Origin: Bacteroidales bacterium UBA4912
Lineage (GTDB): Bacteria; Bacteroidota; Bacteroidia; Bacteroidales; Dysgonomonadaceae
DNA length: 64,000 nt
Direction of reading: 5' to 3'
Assembly: GCA_002398875.1 (NCBI GenBank)
Contig: DHCC01000089.1
Coordinates: forward strand, 23,484-87,483
Of the stretch, positions 41,101-49,277 are shown one piece after another. How positions within the stretch are numbered: position 1 is the first letter of the stretch; each line of letters opens with the position of its first letter. A model generated the notes under the pieces. That model was not told the origin of the DNA and searched no databases. It was given only the letters and a program-made list of their open reading frames with translations. Both the position numbers and the translations under genes were made by a program.

Positions 41101-41598
41101 TCAATGATTCCTGACAGTGCAGTTTCTTATGGAACAGACGGTCTGTTGTTTGCAAGAGCATACTACAGAATCGGAGAACAAGAGAAAGCTGAAGCTCTGA
41201 TTACTGATATTCACAACAGAATTAACGCCAACCTCAACTGGTTCGAAAGATTGAAATCTATTCAGATTGCAAATACAATGTCAGATATCATTTATAACAA
41301 CATAAGTCCGCTGATGCTCGTTAAGAACATCTATCAGCAGTATGACAAAGAGAAATACATGTTATTAACGGATGATTTGTTCAAAAGAGCTCAGGCATTT
41401 TATATGAAAGGCATTCCTTATGTAGGAGATACTATATTGAGAGAGATAACTGATAGCTCGGTAAGGGGATATTATTCAGCTTCCGCAGATGACACAACAC
41501 GTCAGGCTGAAGAAGAAGGTATTATGCAGAGAGCAATGGAAATGATGGAACAGTTTAATCCCCGATTGCTTGAGCAATACAATTCTGTTCCACAATAA
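38107..41598 (+). CDS. DUF2723 (TMEM260-like) large membrane protein
   Basis: A 1163-residue inner-membrane protein. About a dozen hydrophobic helices fill the first 660 residues, followed by a long periplasmic part with mixed helices (about 950-1150). The first loop has IEPTASFWDCGEFITSAYKLEVGHPPGAP, with Asp and Glu placed as in GT-C glycosyltransferases; RERDYAYAGSFYAF and ENAILFTNGDNDTYPLWYVQE are also strongly DUF2723-like. The human DUF2723 protein TMEM260 has been reported as a protein O-mannosyltransferase, so a role in protein O-glycosylation is a reasonable inference, unproven here. A second ATG at 38128 is an alternative start. Confidence 0.85.
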   Translation: MNQNRKNMSKYKLINNISGWAVFAVAATVYLLTIEPTASFWDCGEFITSAYKLEVGHPPGAPFFMLVGNFFTQLARDTSQVAMMVNIMSALMSAFTILFLFWTITHLTRKLLLKKSDDVLTVGQTIAVIGSGVVGALVYTFSDTFWFSAVEGEVYAFSSMLTALVFWLILKWEDNADKPHSDKWLVLIAYVMGLSIGVHLLNLLCIPAIVMVYYFKKTENANWKGALKALLVSFVLIIIVMWGVIPGFTKVGGWFELLFVNTLGLPYNSGVLFYLLVLVASIVMGLYHTISSKKNENRARTAFFMTLALTGVLFISGSTWLWIVLIAAGAYFVFKSKKISMRFINLSVSCIMVILVGFSAYALIPIRSSANPPLDLNSPEDIFSLGSYLNREQYGQTPLIHGTTYASKIARNADGTAITDGERISYKQVVKASPDEKDRYEKVISPNYKYTNTMLFPRMHSNPNNPSFQNHIIGYERWGGVNDRNTKPTFFQNLKYMFGYQFNYMYWRYFFWNFSGRQNDIQGDGGITAGNWITGISFIDEHVLGLGPQDEMAPDIVNNKGRNKYYMLPLILGIIGILYQLRLKERGLQSFIVVFLLFFMTGLAIILYLNQTFMEPRERDYAYAGSFYAFSIWVGMGVAGIALFLRKYIKNTKAATALASAACLFVPVQMASENWDDHDRSGRTLARDTGMNYLSSVGENAILFTNGDNDTYPLWYVQETEGFRTDVRVTNLSFLQTEWYIDQLVRPAYESEPLPIKWSRPRYSGDEGSAAFVITKKEIESVLSQSQIPAISYNNYYDTNAYRDTISLKQTMENLRTGVNSKPSNPFNTGDTQVIPGNRLYLDVDSSAVNWDALAAKPTDRMIISLEGKQAVYRHELMMLELLTNINDDNWERPLHFATTITPSLYMNLQENNFSLNGLTYQVVPGSPLNNGVNLEAAYDNMVNKFRWGGLENNPDIYMDQTSRRMLSTFRLYFTQLIDELINAGENEKALTALDKVTSMIPDSAVSYGTDGLLFARAYYRIGEQEKAEALITDIHNRINANLNWFERLKSIQIANTMSDIIYNNISPLMLVKNIYQQYDKEKYMLLTDDLFKRAQAFYMKGIPYVGDTILREITDSSVRGYYSASADDTTRQAEEEGIMQRAMEMMEQFNPRLLEQYNSVPQ

Positions 41599-41608
41599 AT
41601 TAACAAGT

Positions 41609-41649
41609 AAGAGACAGGCAGTGTAGTGATATACTGCTTGTAGTCTCTT
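41609..41649 (+). terminator. Compound hairpin between the DUF2723 gene and the deacetylase gene
   Basis: An outer stem AAGAGAC/GTCTCTT (41609-41615, 41643-41649) and an inner 8-bp stem GCAGTGTA/TATACTGC (41618-41625, 41630-41637) with one G-U pair enclose a GTGA-type tetraloop. There is no T-run, so it may be a processing or stabilising structure rather than a terminator. Confidence 0.5.
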
Positions 41650-41669
41650 GCGTTAAACAAACATTCAAT

Positions 41670-42296
41670 ATGTTAATTGAGCAGCCGCCGATATTTTACA
41701 GAATACTTTATCCAAATGCAGTCTGGCGACTAAGGGTACCTGATCAGAAAACTATTTATCTGACTTTTGATGACGGCCCGATTCCTGAAGTTACACCGTG
41801 GGTACTGAGTATATTAGACAAATATAATGTAAAAGCAACATTCTTCTGTGTAGGAGATAATGTTCGTAAATATAGTTATATCTATGATCAGCTTATCGTT
41901 AAAGGACACCGAACCGGTAATCACACTTTTCACCACCTGCAAGGCTGGCTAAACTCGGCGGGGAAATTTCTGGAAGACACCCGTGAAGCAAAAGAACTTA
42001 TTGACTCACAACTTTTTCGTCCACCACACGGTCACATGATTTTTCCTCAACCGGGTTTACTGAAAAAAAACGGCTATAATATTATTATGTGGGATGTGGT
42101 GACACGTGACTATAGTAAGTATATGAGTCCCGAGCAGGTGCTTGAGAACGTGAAACGGTATACCAGAGACGGTTCGGTGATTGTTTTTCACGATTCACTT
42201 AAAGCAGAAAAGAACCTGAGATATGCTTTGCCTCTGGCAATTGAATGGCTACTTGAGCAAGGTTATACTTTTGAGCTTATACCTAAAAGAACTTAA
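41670..42296 (+). CDS. Polysaccharide deacetylase (NodB domain)
   Basis: A 208-residue carbohydrate esterase family 4 (NodB) protein. LTFDDGPIP gives the catalytic and metal Asp, GHRTGNHTFHHLQ the two metal His, LFRPPHGH the third motif (His in place of the common Tyr), WDVVTRDYS the fourth and VIVFHDSLKA the last. There is no signal peptide, so it is probably cytoplasmic or acts at the inner leaflet on a lipid-linked sugar. The substrate is not evident. It follows the DUF2723 gene by 71 bp with a hairpin between them. Confidence 0.88.
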   Translation: MLIEQPPIFYRILYPNAVWRLRVPDQKTIYLTFDDGPIPEVTPWVLSILDKYNVKATFFCVGDNVRKYSYIYDQLIVKGHRTGNHTFHHLQGWLNSAGKFLEDTREAKELIDSQLFRPPHGHMIFPQPGLLKKNGYNIIMWDVVTRDYSKYMSPEQVLENVKRYTRDGSVIVFHDSLKAEKNLRYALPLAIEWLLEQGYTFELIPKRT

Positions 42297-42347
42297 ATTA
42301 ATCATCATATAAAATATTATTAACCAGGTATTTCATTTATTTAATGG

Positions 42348-42367
42348 AACATCTGATGTTTTTTTAT
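42348..42367 (+). terminator. Weak terminator after the deacetylase gene
   Basis: AACAT-CTG-ATGTT followed by a run of T. The stem is short, so confidence is limited. Confidence 0.45.
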
Positions 42368-42438
42368 CTTTTAGTACATAATACCGATCATATTCAGTTA
42401 AATAATGTTATTTTGTTGAAATGTAGTAGTATTATGCA

Positions 42439-42468
42439 TTGCATAGTACAATATTTGGCATACATTTG
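42439..42468 (+). promoter_or_regulatory. Promoter of the MacB-type efflux operon
   Basis: TTG (42439-42441), 19 bp, TACATTTG (42461-42468), a good Bacteroidetes -33/-7 match 66 bp before the ATPase ATG. Confidence 0.7.
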
Positions 42469-42534
42469 TATCGTTCTTTTTAAAAGTAACATATAATTAA
42501 TGCGTAAATCAGTCAACCTAAACAAAAGTAAAGC

Positions 42535-43257
42535 ATGATCGACATCAGCCAATTACATAAATCTTATCACACCGAAGCACTTTCACTTCACGTATTAAAA
42601 GGAATAGATTTGCAAATTGAAAAAGGTGAATATGTTTCAATTATGGGAGCATCAGGTTCAGGCAAATCGACTCTGCTTAATATCATCGGAATTTTAGATA
42701 CTTACGATGCCGGTGATTATCACCTAAACGGTAGTCTCATTAAAAATTTAAGTGAAACTGAGGCAGCACACTACAGGAATGAAATGATTGGTTTTGTATT
42801 TCAATCATTTAATTTGATCAATTTTAAAAATGCCCTGGAGAATGTAGCTCTCCCACTCTATTATAAGAAGGTTAGCCGCAAAAAACGCAATATAATTGCC
42901 ATGGAGCTTCTTGATAAGATGGGGCTTAAAGATTGGGCTAATCACATGCCTAATGAGCTGTCGGGAGGTCAGAAACAGCGAGTTGCCATTGCAAGAGCTA
43001 TGATATCTAACCCTAAAATTATTCTGGCTGATGAGCCTACAGGTGCACTAGACAGTACAACAACAACTGAAGTGATGGAGGTTCTTACGAATCTTAATAA
43101 AGAGGGTATCACAACTATTATAGTTACCCACGAGAAGTCTGTTTCAGATGCTACAAACCGTATAATTCACCTCAAAGATGGTATGATTGAGTATGAAACA
43201 AGAAAAAATAACGGAGTTCATGTAACCTCACAAAGCCTAAATTATCAGTCTGTATGA
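42535..43257 (+). CDS. ABC transporter ATP-binding protein (LolD/MacB type)
   Basis: A 240-residue ATPase. Walker A GASGSGKST (38-46), Q-loop VFQSFNL, signature LSGGQKQRVAIARAM, Walker B IILADEPTGALD and H-loop THEK are intact. The family energises MacB-, LolCDE- or FtsX-type permeases that work by mechanotransmission rather than by classic transport. It heads a locus of two permeases, an adaptor and a TolC, so it probably powers tripartite efflux. The last codons overlap the start of the first permease (ATGA). Confidence 0.95.
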   Translation: MIDISQLHKSYHTEALSLHVLKGIDLQIEKGEYVSIMGASGSGKSTLLNIIGILDTYDAGDYHLNGSLIKNLSETEAAHYRNEMIGFVFQSFNLINFKNALENVALPLYYKKVSRKKRNIIAMELLDKMGLKDWANHMPNELSGGQKQRVAIARAMISNPKIILADEPTGALDSTTTTEVMEVLTNLNKEGITTIIVTHEKSVSDATNRIIHLKDGMIEYETRKNNGVHVTSQSLNYQSV

Positions 43258-44516
43258 TAGACCTTCTGCAGGAAATATTAGGGACACTCAAAAAAAACAA
43301 AATGCGCACCACACTGACAGGCTTATCTGTTTCGTGGGGGATATTTATTCTTATTGTTCTTCTTGGAGCAGGAAACGGTCTGCAAAATGGTGTTATGCAA
43401 AACTTCAGTTCAAGAGCTATAAACCGTATAAATATGTATCCGGGAAGGACATCAATACCGCATGAAGGACTCAAATCCGACAGACAACTATCTTTCACCG
43501 GTGAAGAGGTGGATTTTATTAGGGATGAGGTATCAGAAAGCAGGTTGATAACTGCACGCCTTAACAATACTATGAATATTACTTATGGTAATGAATATGG
43601 CTCTTATGAAATCAGAGGGGTAATGCCTAATTACTTAGATATCGAAAAACTGGTTATTAAACCCGGGGATGGTCGATTTATTAACAACCTCGATATGAAA
43701 GAGTATAATAAGGTGATTGTTTTGGATAAAAAAATATCAGACATGCTCTTTCCGGGAGAATCAGCTTTAGGGAAAACAGTAAAGGTTGGAAGTCTAATGT
43801 TTAAGGTTGTTGGCATAAATTCGAAGAAAGAGGATTGGGGAGGATCAACTGCATATATACCATTCTCAACTTCTCAATCAATTTTTAACCCTAATGGGAA
43901 ATTCTACAATATTGTTTTCACAGTTGACGGACTAAATACTAAAGAGGCTAACGAGAAATTTAACGAGACTCTTAGGACTATGATGAGCAGACGACTTAAA
44001 TTTAACCCGGATGACGAACAGGCTTTGTGGGTTTATAACGCTCAATCTGAATACGTTGAAACTATGAATATTTTTAACGGGATTACTATATTTGTAACCA
44101 TAGTGGGTATTCTGACTCTTATTGCCGGCATTGTAGGTGTAAGTAATATCATGCTGGTATCAGTGAAAGAGCGTACGCGTGAAATTGGTATACGCAAGGC
44201 TATAGGGGCAAAACCTTCATCTATATTAAAGACTATTATACTGGAGTCAATAATTATTACAACACTCTTTGGATATATAGGATTGATGATGGGTATAGGG
44301 CTGACTGAGATTGTGAATTTCTTTATGGAACAGGCTGCAAGTAGTCAGCAGGTATCTGATGAGCCTCAAATGTCAGTTTTTACCAATCCTACTGTTCAGG
44401 TTGGTTATGCAGTTTTTGCAACTATCATTCTAATTATTTCAGGTGTTCTTGCAGGTTATTTGCCTGCTCGCAAGGCAGTTAAAGTGAAGCCAATTGAGGC
44501 TATGAGACAGGAATAA
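43254..44516 (+). CDS. MacB-like ABC permease 1
   Basis: A 420-residue permease of the FtsX/MacB fold. One N-terminal helix (TTLTGLSVSWGIFILIVLLGAGNGL) is followed by a periplasmic MacB_PCD domain (about residues 45-270) and three C-terminal helices. The cytoplasmic signature VSVKERTREIGIRKAIGAKPSSIL and the terminal YLPARKAVKVKPIEAMRQE are typical. It overlaps the ATPase gene by 4 bp. It shares the same layout as the next gene, with which it probably pairs as a heterodimer. Confidence 0.93.
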   Translation: MIDLLQEILGTLKKNKMRTTLTGLSVSWGIFILIVLLGAGNGLQNGVMQNFSSRAINRINMYPGRTSIPHEGLKSDRQLSFTGEEVDFIRDEVSESRLITARLNNTMNITYGNEYGSYEIRGVMPNYLDIEKLVIKPGDGRFINNLDMKEYNKVIVLDKKISDMLFPGESALGKTVKVGSLMFKVVGINSKKEDWGGSTAYIPFSTSQSIFNPNGKFYNIVFTVDGLNTKEANEKFNETLRTMMSRRLKFNPDDEQALWVYNAQSEYVETMNIFNGITIFVTIVGILTLIAGIVGVSNIMLVSVKERTREIGIRKAIGAKPSSILKTIILESIIITTLFGYIGLMMGIGLTEIVNFFMEQAASSQQVSDEPQMSVFTNPTVQVGYAVFATIILIISGVLAGYLPARKAVKVKPIEAMRQE

Positions 44517-44550
44517 AGTGAGTAATTATAAATAAAATGCGGATTATCAG

Positions 44551-45804
44551 ATGAAGATATTTGATTTAGATAGATGGCAAGAGATTTGGATAACCATCAC
44601 ACATAATAAATCAAGAAGCGTTCTCACTGCTTTTGGCGTTTTCTGGGGTATGCTGATGCTGGTTCTTATGGTGGGTGCGGGTTCTGCTCTTGAAAAAGGA
44701 ATATCTTCTCAGGTAGAAGGTTTTGCCACTAACTCTGCATTTTTTGGTTCGTCAACGACAACCCTTCCTTATAAAGGATTTCAGAAAGGTAGAAGATGGG
44801 ATATGACAAACAGTGATATTCCCGTTATCAGACAGCGTGTGAAAGAATTACAGTATTTGTCTCCTGTACTTTTTGCCGGAGGAAACGACAAAAATGTAGT
44901 GAGAGGAGAAAAAAACGGATCTTATATGGTGAAAGGATGTTATCCTGAATATGACCTTATAGAAAAAAGTAAAATGCTTTATGGCAGGTACGTTAATGAT
45001 ATAGATATTGCAGAACGCAGAAAAGTATGCATTATCGGAGAGCGTATTTATGAAGTGTTGTTCCAGAAAGGTGAAGACCCTACCGGTCAACAGATTAGGG
45101 TTAACGGTATATACTTTCAGGTTATTGGAGTAGTGAGAAGCACCTCAGGTGTAAGTATAGGGGGGCGCACGGAAGAAACAGTAGTATTACCATTCTCTAC
45201 TATGCAGCAAGCTTTTAATCAGGGCAACATTATTCATTTCCTGGCAGCTACTGCTGATAAAGGTGTACCCGTTAAAATTGTGCAGGATAAGATTGTTGAA
45301 ATTCTAAAACAACAGCATCAGATTTCACCTGATGATAAAGAGGCTGTTTTTTCGATGAATATAGAAGAGCAGTTTAAGATGTTTAATTACTTGGGTATTG
45401 GCATAGCTGCACTGATTTGGATTGTGGGTCTGGGAACTTTGTTAGCCGGAGCTATAGGGGTAAGTAATATCATGCTGGTGACTGTTCGTGAACGCACCAA
45501 AGAGATTGGTATCAGACGGGCTCTGGGGGCTACTCCACGAAATATTATCGGTCAGATTCTCAGCGAAAGTGTAGTGCTTACTGTACTTGCAGGAGTAACA
45601 GGTATAATTGTGGGAGTTGGAATTCTTAGGGCAACAGGTATTGTTCTGAGTCAGGGCGACCAGTTCTTCAAGGATCCGCAAATATCATTCACCATGGCAA
45701 TTGTCTCACTCATCATTTTGATTGTTATAGGGACATTTGCAGGTTATGTACCTGCACAGCGCGCCATGATGATTAAACCGGTAGAGGCAATCAGTGAGGA
45801 ATAG
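44551..45804 (+). CDS. MacB-like ABC permease 2
   Basis: A 417-residue MacB/FtsX-fold permease. It is similar in plan to the preceding one: N-terminal helix at SVLTAFGVFWGMLMLVLMVG, periplasmic domain, three C-terminal helices, VTVRERTKEIGIRRALGATPRNII and YVPAQRAMMIKPVEAI. The two proteins are clearly homologous but diverged. Only one ATPase gene is present, so the simplest model is two identical ATPases under a permease heterodimer. It follows 34 bp after permease 1. Confidence 0.93.
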   Translation: MKIFDLDRWQEIWITITHNKSRSVLTAFGVFWGMLMLVLMVGAGSALEKGISSQVEGFATNSAFFGSSTTTLPYKGFQKGRRWDMTNSDIPVIRQRVKELQYLSPVLFAGGNDKNVVRGEKNGSYMVKGCYPEYDLIEKSKMLYGRYVNDIDIAERRKVCIIGERIYEVLFQKGEDPTGQQIRVNGIYFQVIGVVRSTSGVSIGGRTEETVVLPFSTMQQAFNQGNIIHFLAATADKGVPVKIVQDKIVEILKQQHQISPDDKEAVFSMNIEEQFKMFNYLGIGIAALIWIVGLGTLLAGAIGVSNIMLVTVRERTKEIGIRRALGATPRNIIGQILSESVVLTVLAGVTGIIVGVGILRATGIVLSQGDQFFKDPQISFTMAIVSLIILIVIGTFAGYVPAQRAMMIKPVEAISEE

Positions 45805-45884
45805 AATATAGAGGTGATAAAATGAAATTAACAATCGGAGGTTTATAACCGATTAAAAAAATAACAGATAACTGAACAAAACTT

Positions 45885-46988
45885 ATGAAACGAATTCTGA
45901 GAATTATTGGATTAGTACTTTTAGGATTATTGGTGATATCCACATTTGTTTTTCTATGGCAGAAATCACGACCTCAAGTTGTTCAATACACAATTGTAAC
46001 CGCTGAAAATGGGAATATAATGAAAAGCACTGTGGCTACAGGTAAAGTGGAACCGCGTAATGAGATACTCATTAAGCCACAGATGTCAGGGATTATTTCC
46101 GAAGTGTATAAGGAAGCAGGTGATATTGTAAAAGCAGGTGATATTATTGCTAAAATTCAAGTTGTACCTGACATGGTTAATTTGAGTAGTGCAGAATCAA
46201 GGGTGGAAAGAGCAAAGCTGTCTGCCGGTCAGAGTCGCACTAACTATGAGCGGGATCTTAAGCTGTACAATAACGGAGTCATTTCCAGAGAAGAGTTCGA
46301 AAAAGTAGAACTACAGTATAAAAATGATGAAGAGGAACTACGTGCAGCAACTGATAACCTTAGTCTGGTTAAAACAGGTATAACCCAAAGTTCGGCTCAG
46401 ACAAGTAATACACTGGTAAGGTCAACAGTAAACGGTACGATTCTCGATGTACCTGTTAAAGTGGGCAACTCGGTTATTCAAACGAATAATTTTAACGACG
46501 GAACGACTGTTGCTTCTGTTGCTGACCTAAGTGATATGCTTTTTATTGGTAAAATAGATGAAACAGAGGTTGGTCGTTTAACATCAGGTATGCCCATTGA
46601 AATAACTATTGGTGCCATTCAGGGGAGAACGATTCCTGCAAAACTAGAATATATATCCCCAAAAGGTGTTGAAGAAAGTGGTGCTATACTTTTTGAAATG
46701 AAAGCTGCACTTGAGATACCTGAAGACCTTTTTGTAAGGGCAGGCTATAGTGCTAATGCTGATATAACACTGGATAAGCGTGAAAACGTACTCACGATAC
46801 CAGAAAGCTCTCTTGAGTTCAGCGGAGATTCTGCTTTTGTTTATATGGTAAAAAGCGAAGATCCACAGGAGTTTGAACGTCACTTTGTTAGCATCGGCTT
46901 ATCTGATGGAATAAAAATTGAAGTAATCGAAGGGTTGAAGGAAAGTGACAAAATACGAGGAACTGAAATTATTGAGGAAAGAAAATAG
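45885..46988 (+). CDS. Periplasmic adaptor subunit (MacA/HlyD family)
   Basis: A 367-residue membrane fusion protein. An N-terminal anchor helix (ILRIIGLVLLGLLVISTFVFLWQ), a split lipoyl domain (VEPRNEILIKPQMSGIISEVYKEAGDIVKAGDIIAKIQ and NGTILDVPVKVGNSV), a coiled-coil hairpin (about residues 105-165) and beta-barrel and membrane-proximal domains are seen. It bridges the MacB-type permeases to a TolC-type channel. It is 80 bp after permease 2 and 54 bp before the TolC gene. Confidence 0.94.
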   Translation: MKRILRIIGLVLLGLLVISTFVFLWQKSRPQVVQYTIVTAENGNIMKSTVATGKVEPRNEILIKPQMSGIISEVYKEAGDIVKAGDIIAKIQVVPDMVNLSSAESRVERAKLSAGQSRTNYERDLKLYNNGVISREEFEKVELQYKNDEEELRAATDNLSLVKTGITQSSAQTSNTLVRSTVNGTILDVPVKVGNSVIQTNNFNDGTTVASVADLSDMLFIGKIDETEVGRLTSGMPIEITIGAIQGRTIPAKLEYISPKGVEESGAILFEMKAALEIPEDLFVRAGYSANADITLDKRENVLTIPESSLEFSGDSAFVYMVKSEDPQEFERHFVSIGLSDGIKIEVIEGLKESDKIRGTEIIEERK

Positions 46989-47042
46989 AGTTTGTTTCAT
47001 TTAGACATTCAACTAAAAACAGTCTCTAAAAAGTAAAATATT

Positions 47043-48356
47043 ATGCAACTCAGATATAAATTATTATACCTTTTGATTACTGTCGGCACACTCCTTCCCA
47101 TTGCCGCACAGAAAAAATACACATTGCTGGAATGTATCGATATAGCTCTTGAAAATAATCGGGATATAAAACAGCAGGAGCTAAACAGGCAGCAACGGCA
47201 GGTTGCTTATAGTCAAGCTCGTGCAGATCTGTTGCCTGCAGTTAATGCTTCGTCAGGTCAGAGTTTTGTGTTCGGTCGCTCTATTGGTCTGGATAATACT
47301 TATCAGAATACAAACTCATCTCAAACTAATTTTAATATTGGTGCAGACATAACCATATTTGACGGGTTGCGAATGAAACATAACATTGATGCAAGAAGAG
47401 CTGATGTGCTTGTTTCTGAAGCTGACCTAGAGAGAATTAAGGATGAGATTACTATGAGTGTGTCAACTGCTTTTCTGCAAGCACTGCTCAACCATGAACT
47501 ACTGCTGATTGCAGAAAATCAGATTGAAAGCACTCAGGCAAATCTACTTAGAAGTTCGGAGTTGGTAAACAGTGGCAAAATGGCGAAAGGGGAACTGTAT
47601 GAAATTGAGGCTCAAATTGCTAAGGAGGAGTTAAACCGCGTGCAGGCAGAAAGCAGCTATAAACTGGCATTGCTGGATCTTGCACAAATCATGGAGTTGG
47701 AAAGTTTTAATGATTTTGACATTGCTTCTCCACCAGCGGAAACTTTAATCAATGAAACACCTCTATTATCATCGCAAATGGTTTATGAGAGTGCTTTGGT
47801 CAACCGACCCGAGATTAAGAGTATACAGTATCAACTGGAAAGTAGTATGAAAGAAAAGCTGATGGCAAGATCACAGTATTATCCGACACTTAGTTTCGGT
47901 GCTAATATGGGTACGGGGTACTACAATATGAGTGGCAGGAATAATGATCCTTTTGCTACTCAACTCAAGAATAACGTAAGTAACTCCTTAGGGTTCAATC
48001 TCAGAATTCCTATTTTTAATAGGTTTCAAGTGAAAAACAGTGTGCAAAATGCAGAAATTGCAATAGCAAACAGACGTCTCGAAATGGATAAAACGAAACT
48101 GGAACTGCGCAAACGTATCGAACAGGCTTTTTTTAATGCTGTTGGTGCAGAAAGTCGCTGGGCCGCAGCACAGAAATCTGTAACTGCTAGTAACGAAGCT
48201 TACAGGTTTGCCAAAGAAAAGCATGAAAGCGGTCGTGCCAACTCGTATGAACTGTTTCTTGCAAAAAACAATCAGACTCAGGCGTTAAGCGAGGAAGCAC
48301 AGGCAAAATATGAATACGCTTTCCGTTTGAAGATATTAGAATTGTTAAAAGATTAG
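47043..48356 (+). CDS. TolC-family outer-membrane efflux protein
   Basis: A 437-residue outer-membrane channel of the OEP family. A signal peptide (MQLRYKLLYLLITVGTLLPIAA then Q) precedes two homologous OEP repeats with long helices, starting at YTLLECIDIALENNRDIKQQEL and at VYESALVNRPEIKSIQYQLES. It completes the tripartite pump. The cargo is unknown; MacAB-TolC systems export macrolides, peptides or lipid-like compounds. Confidence 0.94.
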   Translation: MQLRYKLLYLLITVGTLLPIAAQKKYTLLECIDIALENNRDIKQQELNRQQRQVAYSQARADLLPAVNASSGQSFVFGRSIGLDNTYQNTNSSQTNFNIGADITIFDGLRMKHNIDARRADVLVSEADLERIKDEITMSVSTAFLQALLNHELLLIAENQIESTQANLLRSSELVNSGKMAKGELYEIEAQIAKEELNRVQAESSYKLALLDLAQIMELESFNDFDIASPPAETLINETPLLSSQMVYESALVNRPEIKSIQYQLESSMKEKLMARSQYYPTLSFGANMGTGYYNMSGRNNDPFATQLKNNVSNSLGFNLRIPIFNRFQVKNSVQNAEIAIANRRLEMDKTKLELRKRIEQAFFNAVGAESRWAAAQKSVTASNEAYRFAKEKHESGRANSYELFLAKNNQTQALSEEAQAKYEYAFRLKILELLKD

Positions 48357-48405
48357 TTTTATGTAACCGACATTATGTGTATGATGTCAAATTAATAAAA
48401 ACAAA

Positions 48406-49122
48406 ATGAGAACAACACTTAAATTAGCAATAATCGCTATTATACTCACACTGAGCAATAATGCATGCACCCAACCAAGGTATGCTACAGATCAGTTTGA
48501 TATAACTGAATTCTCATCTATCAAATCTTCAGTGGTGGGTAATATTAATATCAGACAGTCACAAAGTTACAAAGTAACAGCCGATGGTAGTGAAGATATG
48601 CTTGATATACTTGAAGTTAGAGTAGATAATGGTACCCTGATTTTAGATATGGACGAACGACAACTTAAGCGAATCAACAAAAGAGCAAATAAGCTGACAA
48701 TTTCAATATCCACCCCAACCTTGAATTATATTGACAGTGAAGGTGTTGGAAACTTTGTTATTGAAGGAACTTTTGAAACGCCTGAACTTTCAATAAACTC
48801 TTCGGGTGTAGGTAATTTAACGGCAGAAAATCTTAATGCCGGATATATAAATATTGATTCTGAAGGTGTTGGTAATATCACTATAGGAGGTACTTCTGAT
48901 AAAATCAACATTAAATCTGAAGGTGTTGGTAATGTTAAAGCTGACAAACTAAAAGCAAATAGTGTTTTTGTAACCTCTGAAGGTGTTGGCAATGTTAGCT
49001 GTTTTGCTACAGAATATTTAAAAGCTTCATCTAATGGTATTGGTAATATAACATATTACGGAAAACCTAAAGAAACAGATTTATCGAAAAACGGGATAGG
49101 CAAAGTAAGATCAGGTGATTAG
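48406..49122 (+). CDS. GIN/DUF2807 repeat protein, putative lipoprotein
   Basis: A 238-residue envelope protein. The N-terminus MRTTLKLAIIAIILTLSNNAC could be a lipoprotein signal, though the lipobox is weak. The rest is DUF2807 (putative autotransporter-adhesin head GIN domain), a right-handed beta-helix. Seven rungs carry the motif S-x-G-[VI]-G-[NK] with Gly-Val/Ile near residues 113, 134, 154, 173, 193, 211 and 230, a spacing of 18-21. The function is unknown. It follows the TolC gene by 49 bp and ends at a terminator, so it appears to be the last gene of the efflux operon. Confidence 0.88.
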   Translation: MRTTLKLAIIAIILTLSNNACTQPRYATDQFDITEFSSIKSSVVGNINIRQSQSYKVTADGSEDMLDILEVRVDNGTLILDMDERQLKRINKRANKLTISISTPTLNYIDSEGVGNFVIEGTFETPELSINSSGVGNLTAENLNAGYINIDSEGVGNITIGGTSDKINIKSEGVGNVKADKLKANSVFVTSEGVGNVSCFATEYLKASSNGIGNITYYGKPKETDLSKNGIGKVRSGD

Positions 49123-49180
49123 ACCAGTTTAGTTCATAAAAACTCTACTTTAAAAAAATTAGTTAGAATAATGTTTGTAT

Positions 49181-49217
49181 TCGGGGGATTAGGAAAATCT
49201 CCCGATTCTATTTTTAT
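49181..49217 (+). terminator. Rho-independent terminator of the efflux operon
   Basis: TCGGGGGATT (49181-49190) pairs with AATCTCCCGA (49196-49205) with one G-U pair over a 5-nt loop, followed by a T-rich stretch. Confidence 0.75.
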
Positions 49218-49248
49218 CTAACTATGCTTCATTTTGCTAAATCCTCTG

Positions 49249-49256
49249 TATCTTTG
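49249..49256 (+). promoter_or_regulatory. Putative -7 element of rlmN
   Basis: TATCTTTG, 21 bp before the rlmN ATG. The nearest TTTG upstream is at only 12 bp. Confidence 0.5.
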
Positions 49257-49277
49257 TAATTCAATTAAAGGAACATA

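Noticed and set aside
48720..49110. Repeats in the DUF2807 gene as a mobile or intergenic element
   Set aside because: They are in frame and follow the protein rungs; the gene is intact.
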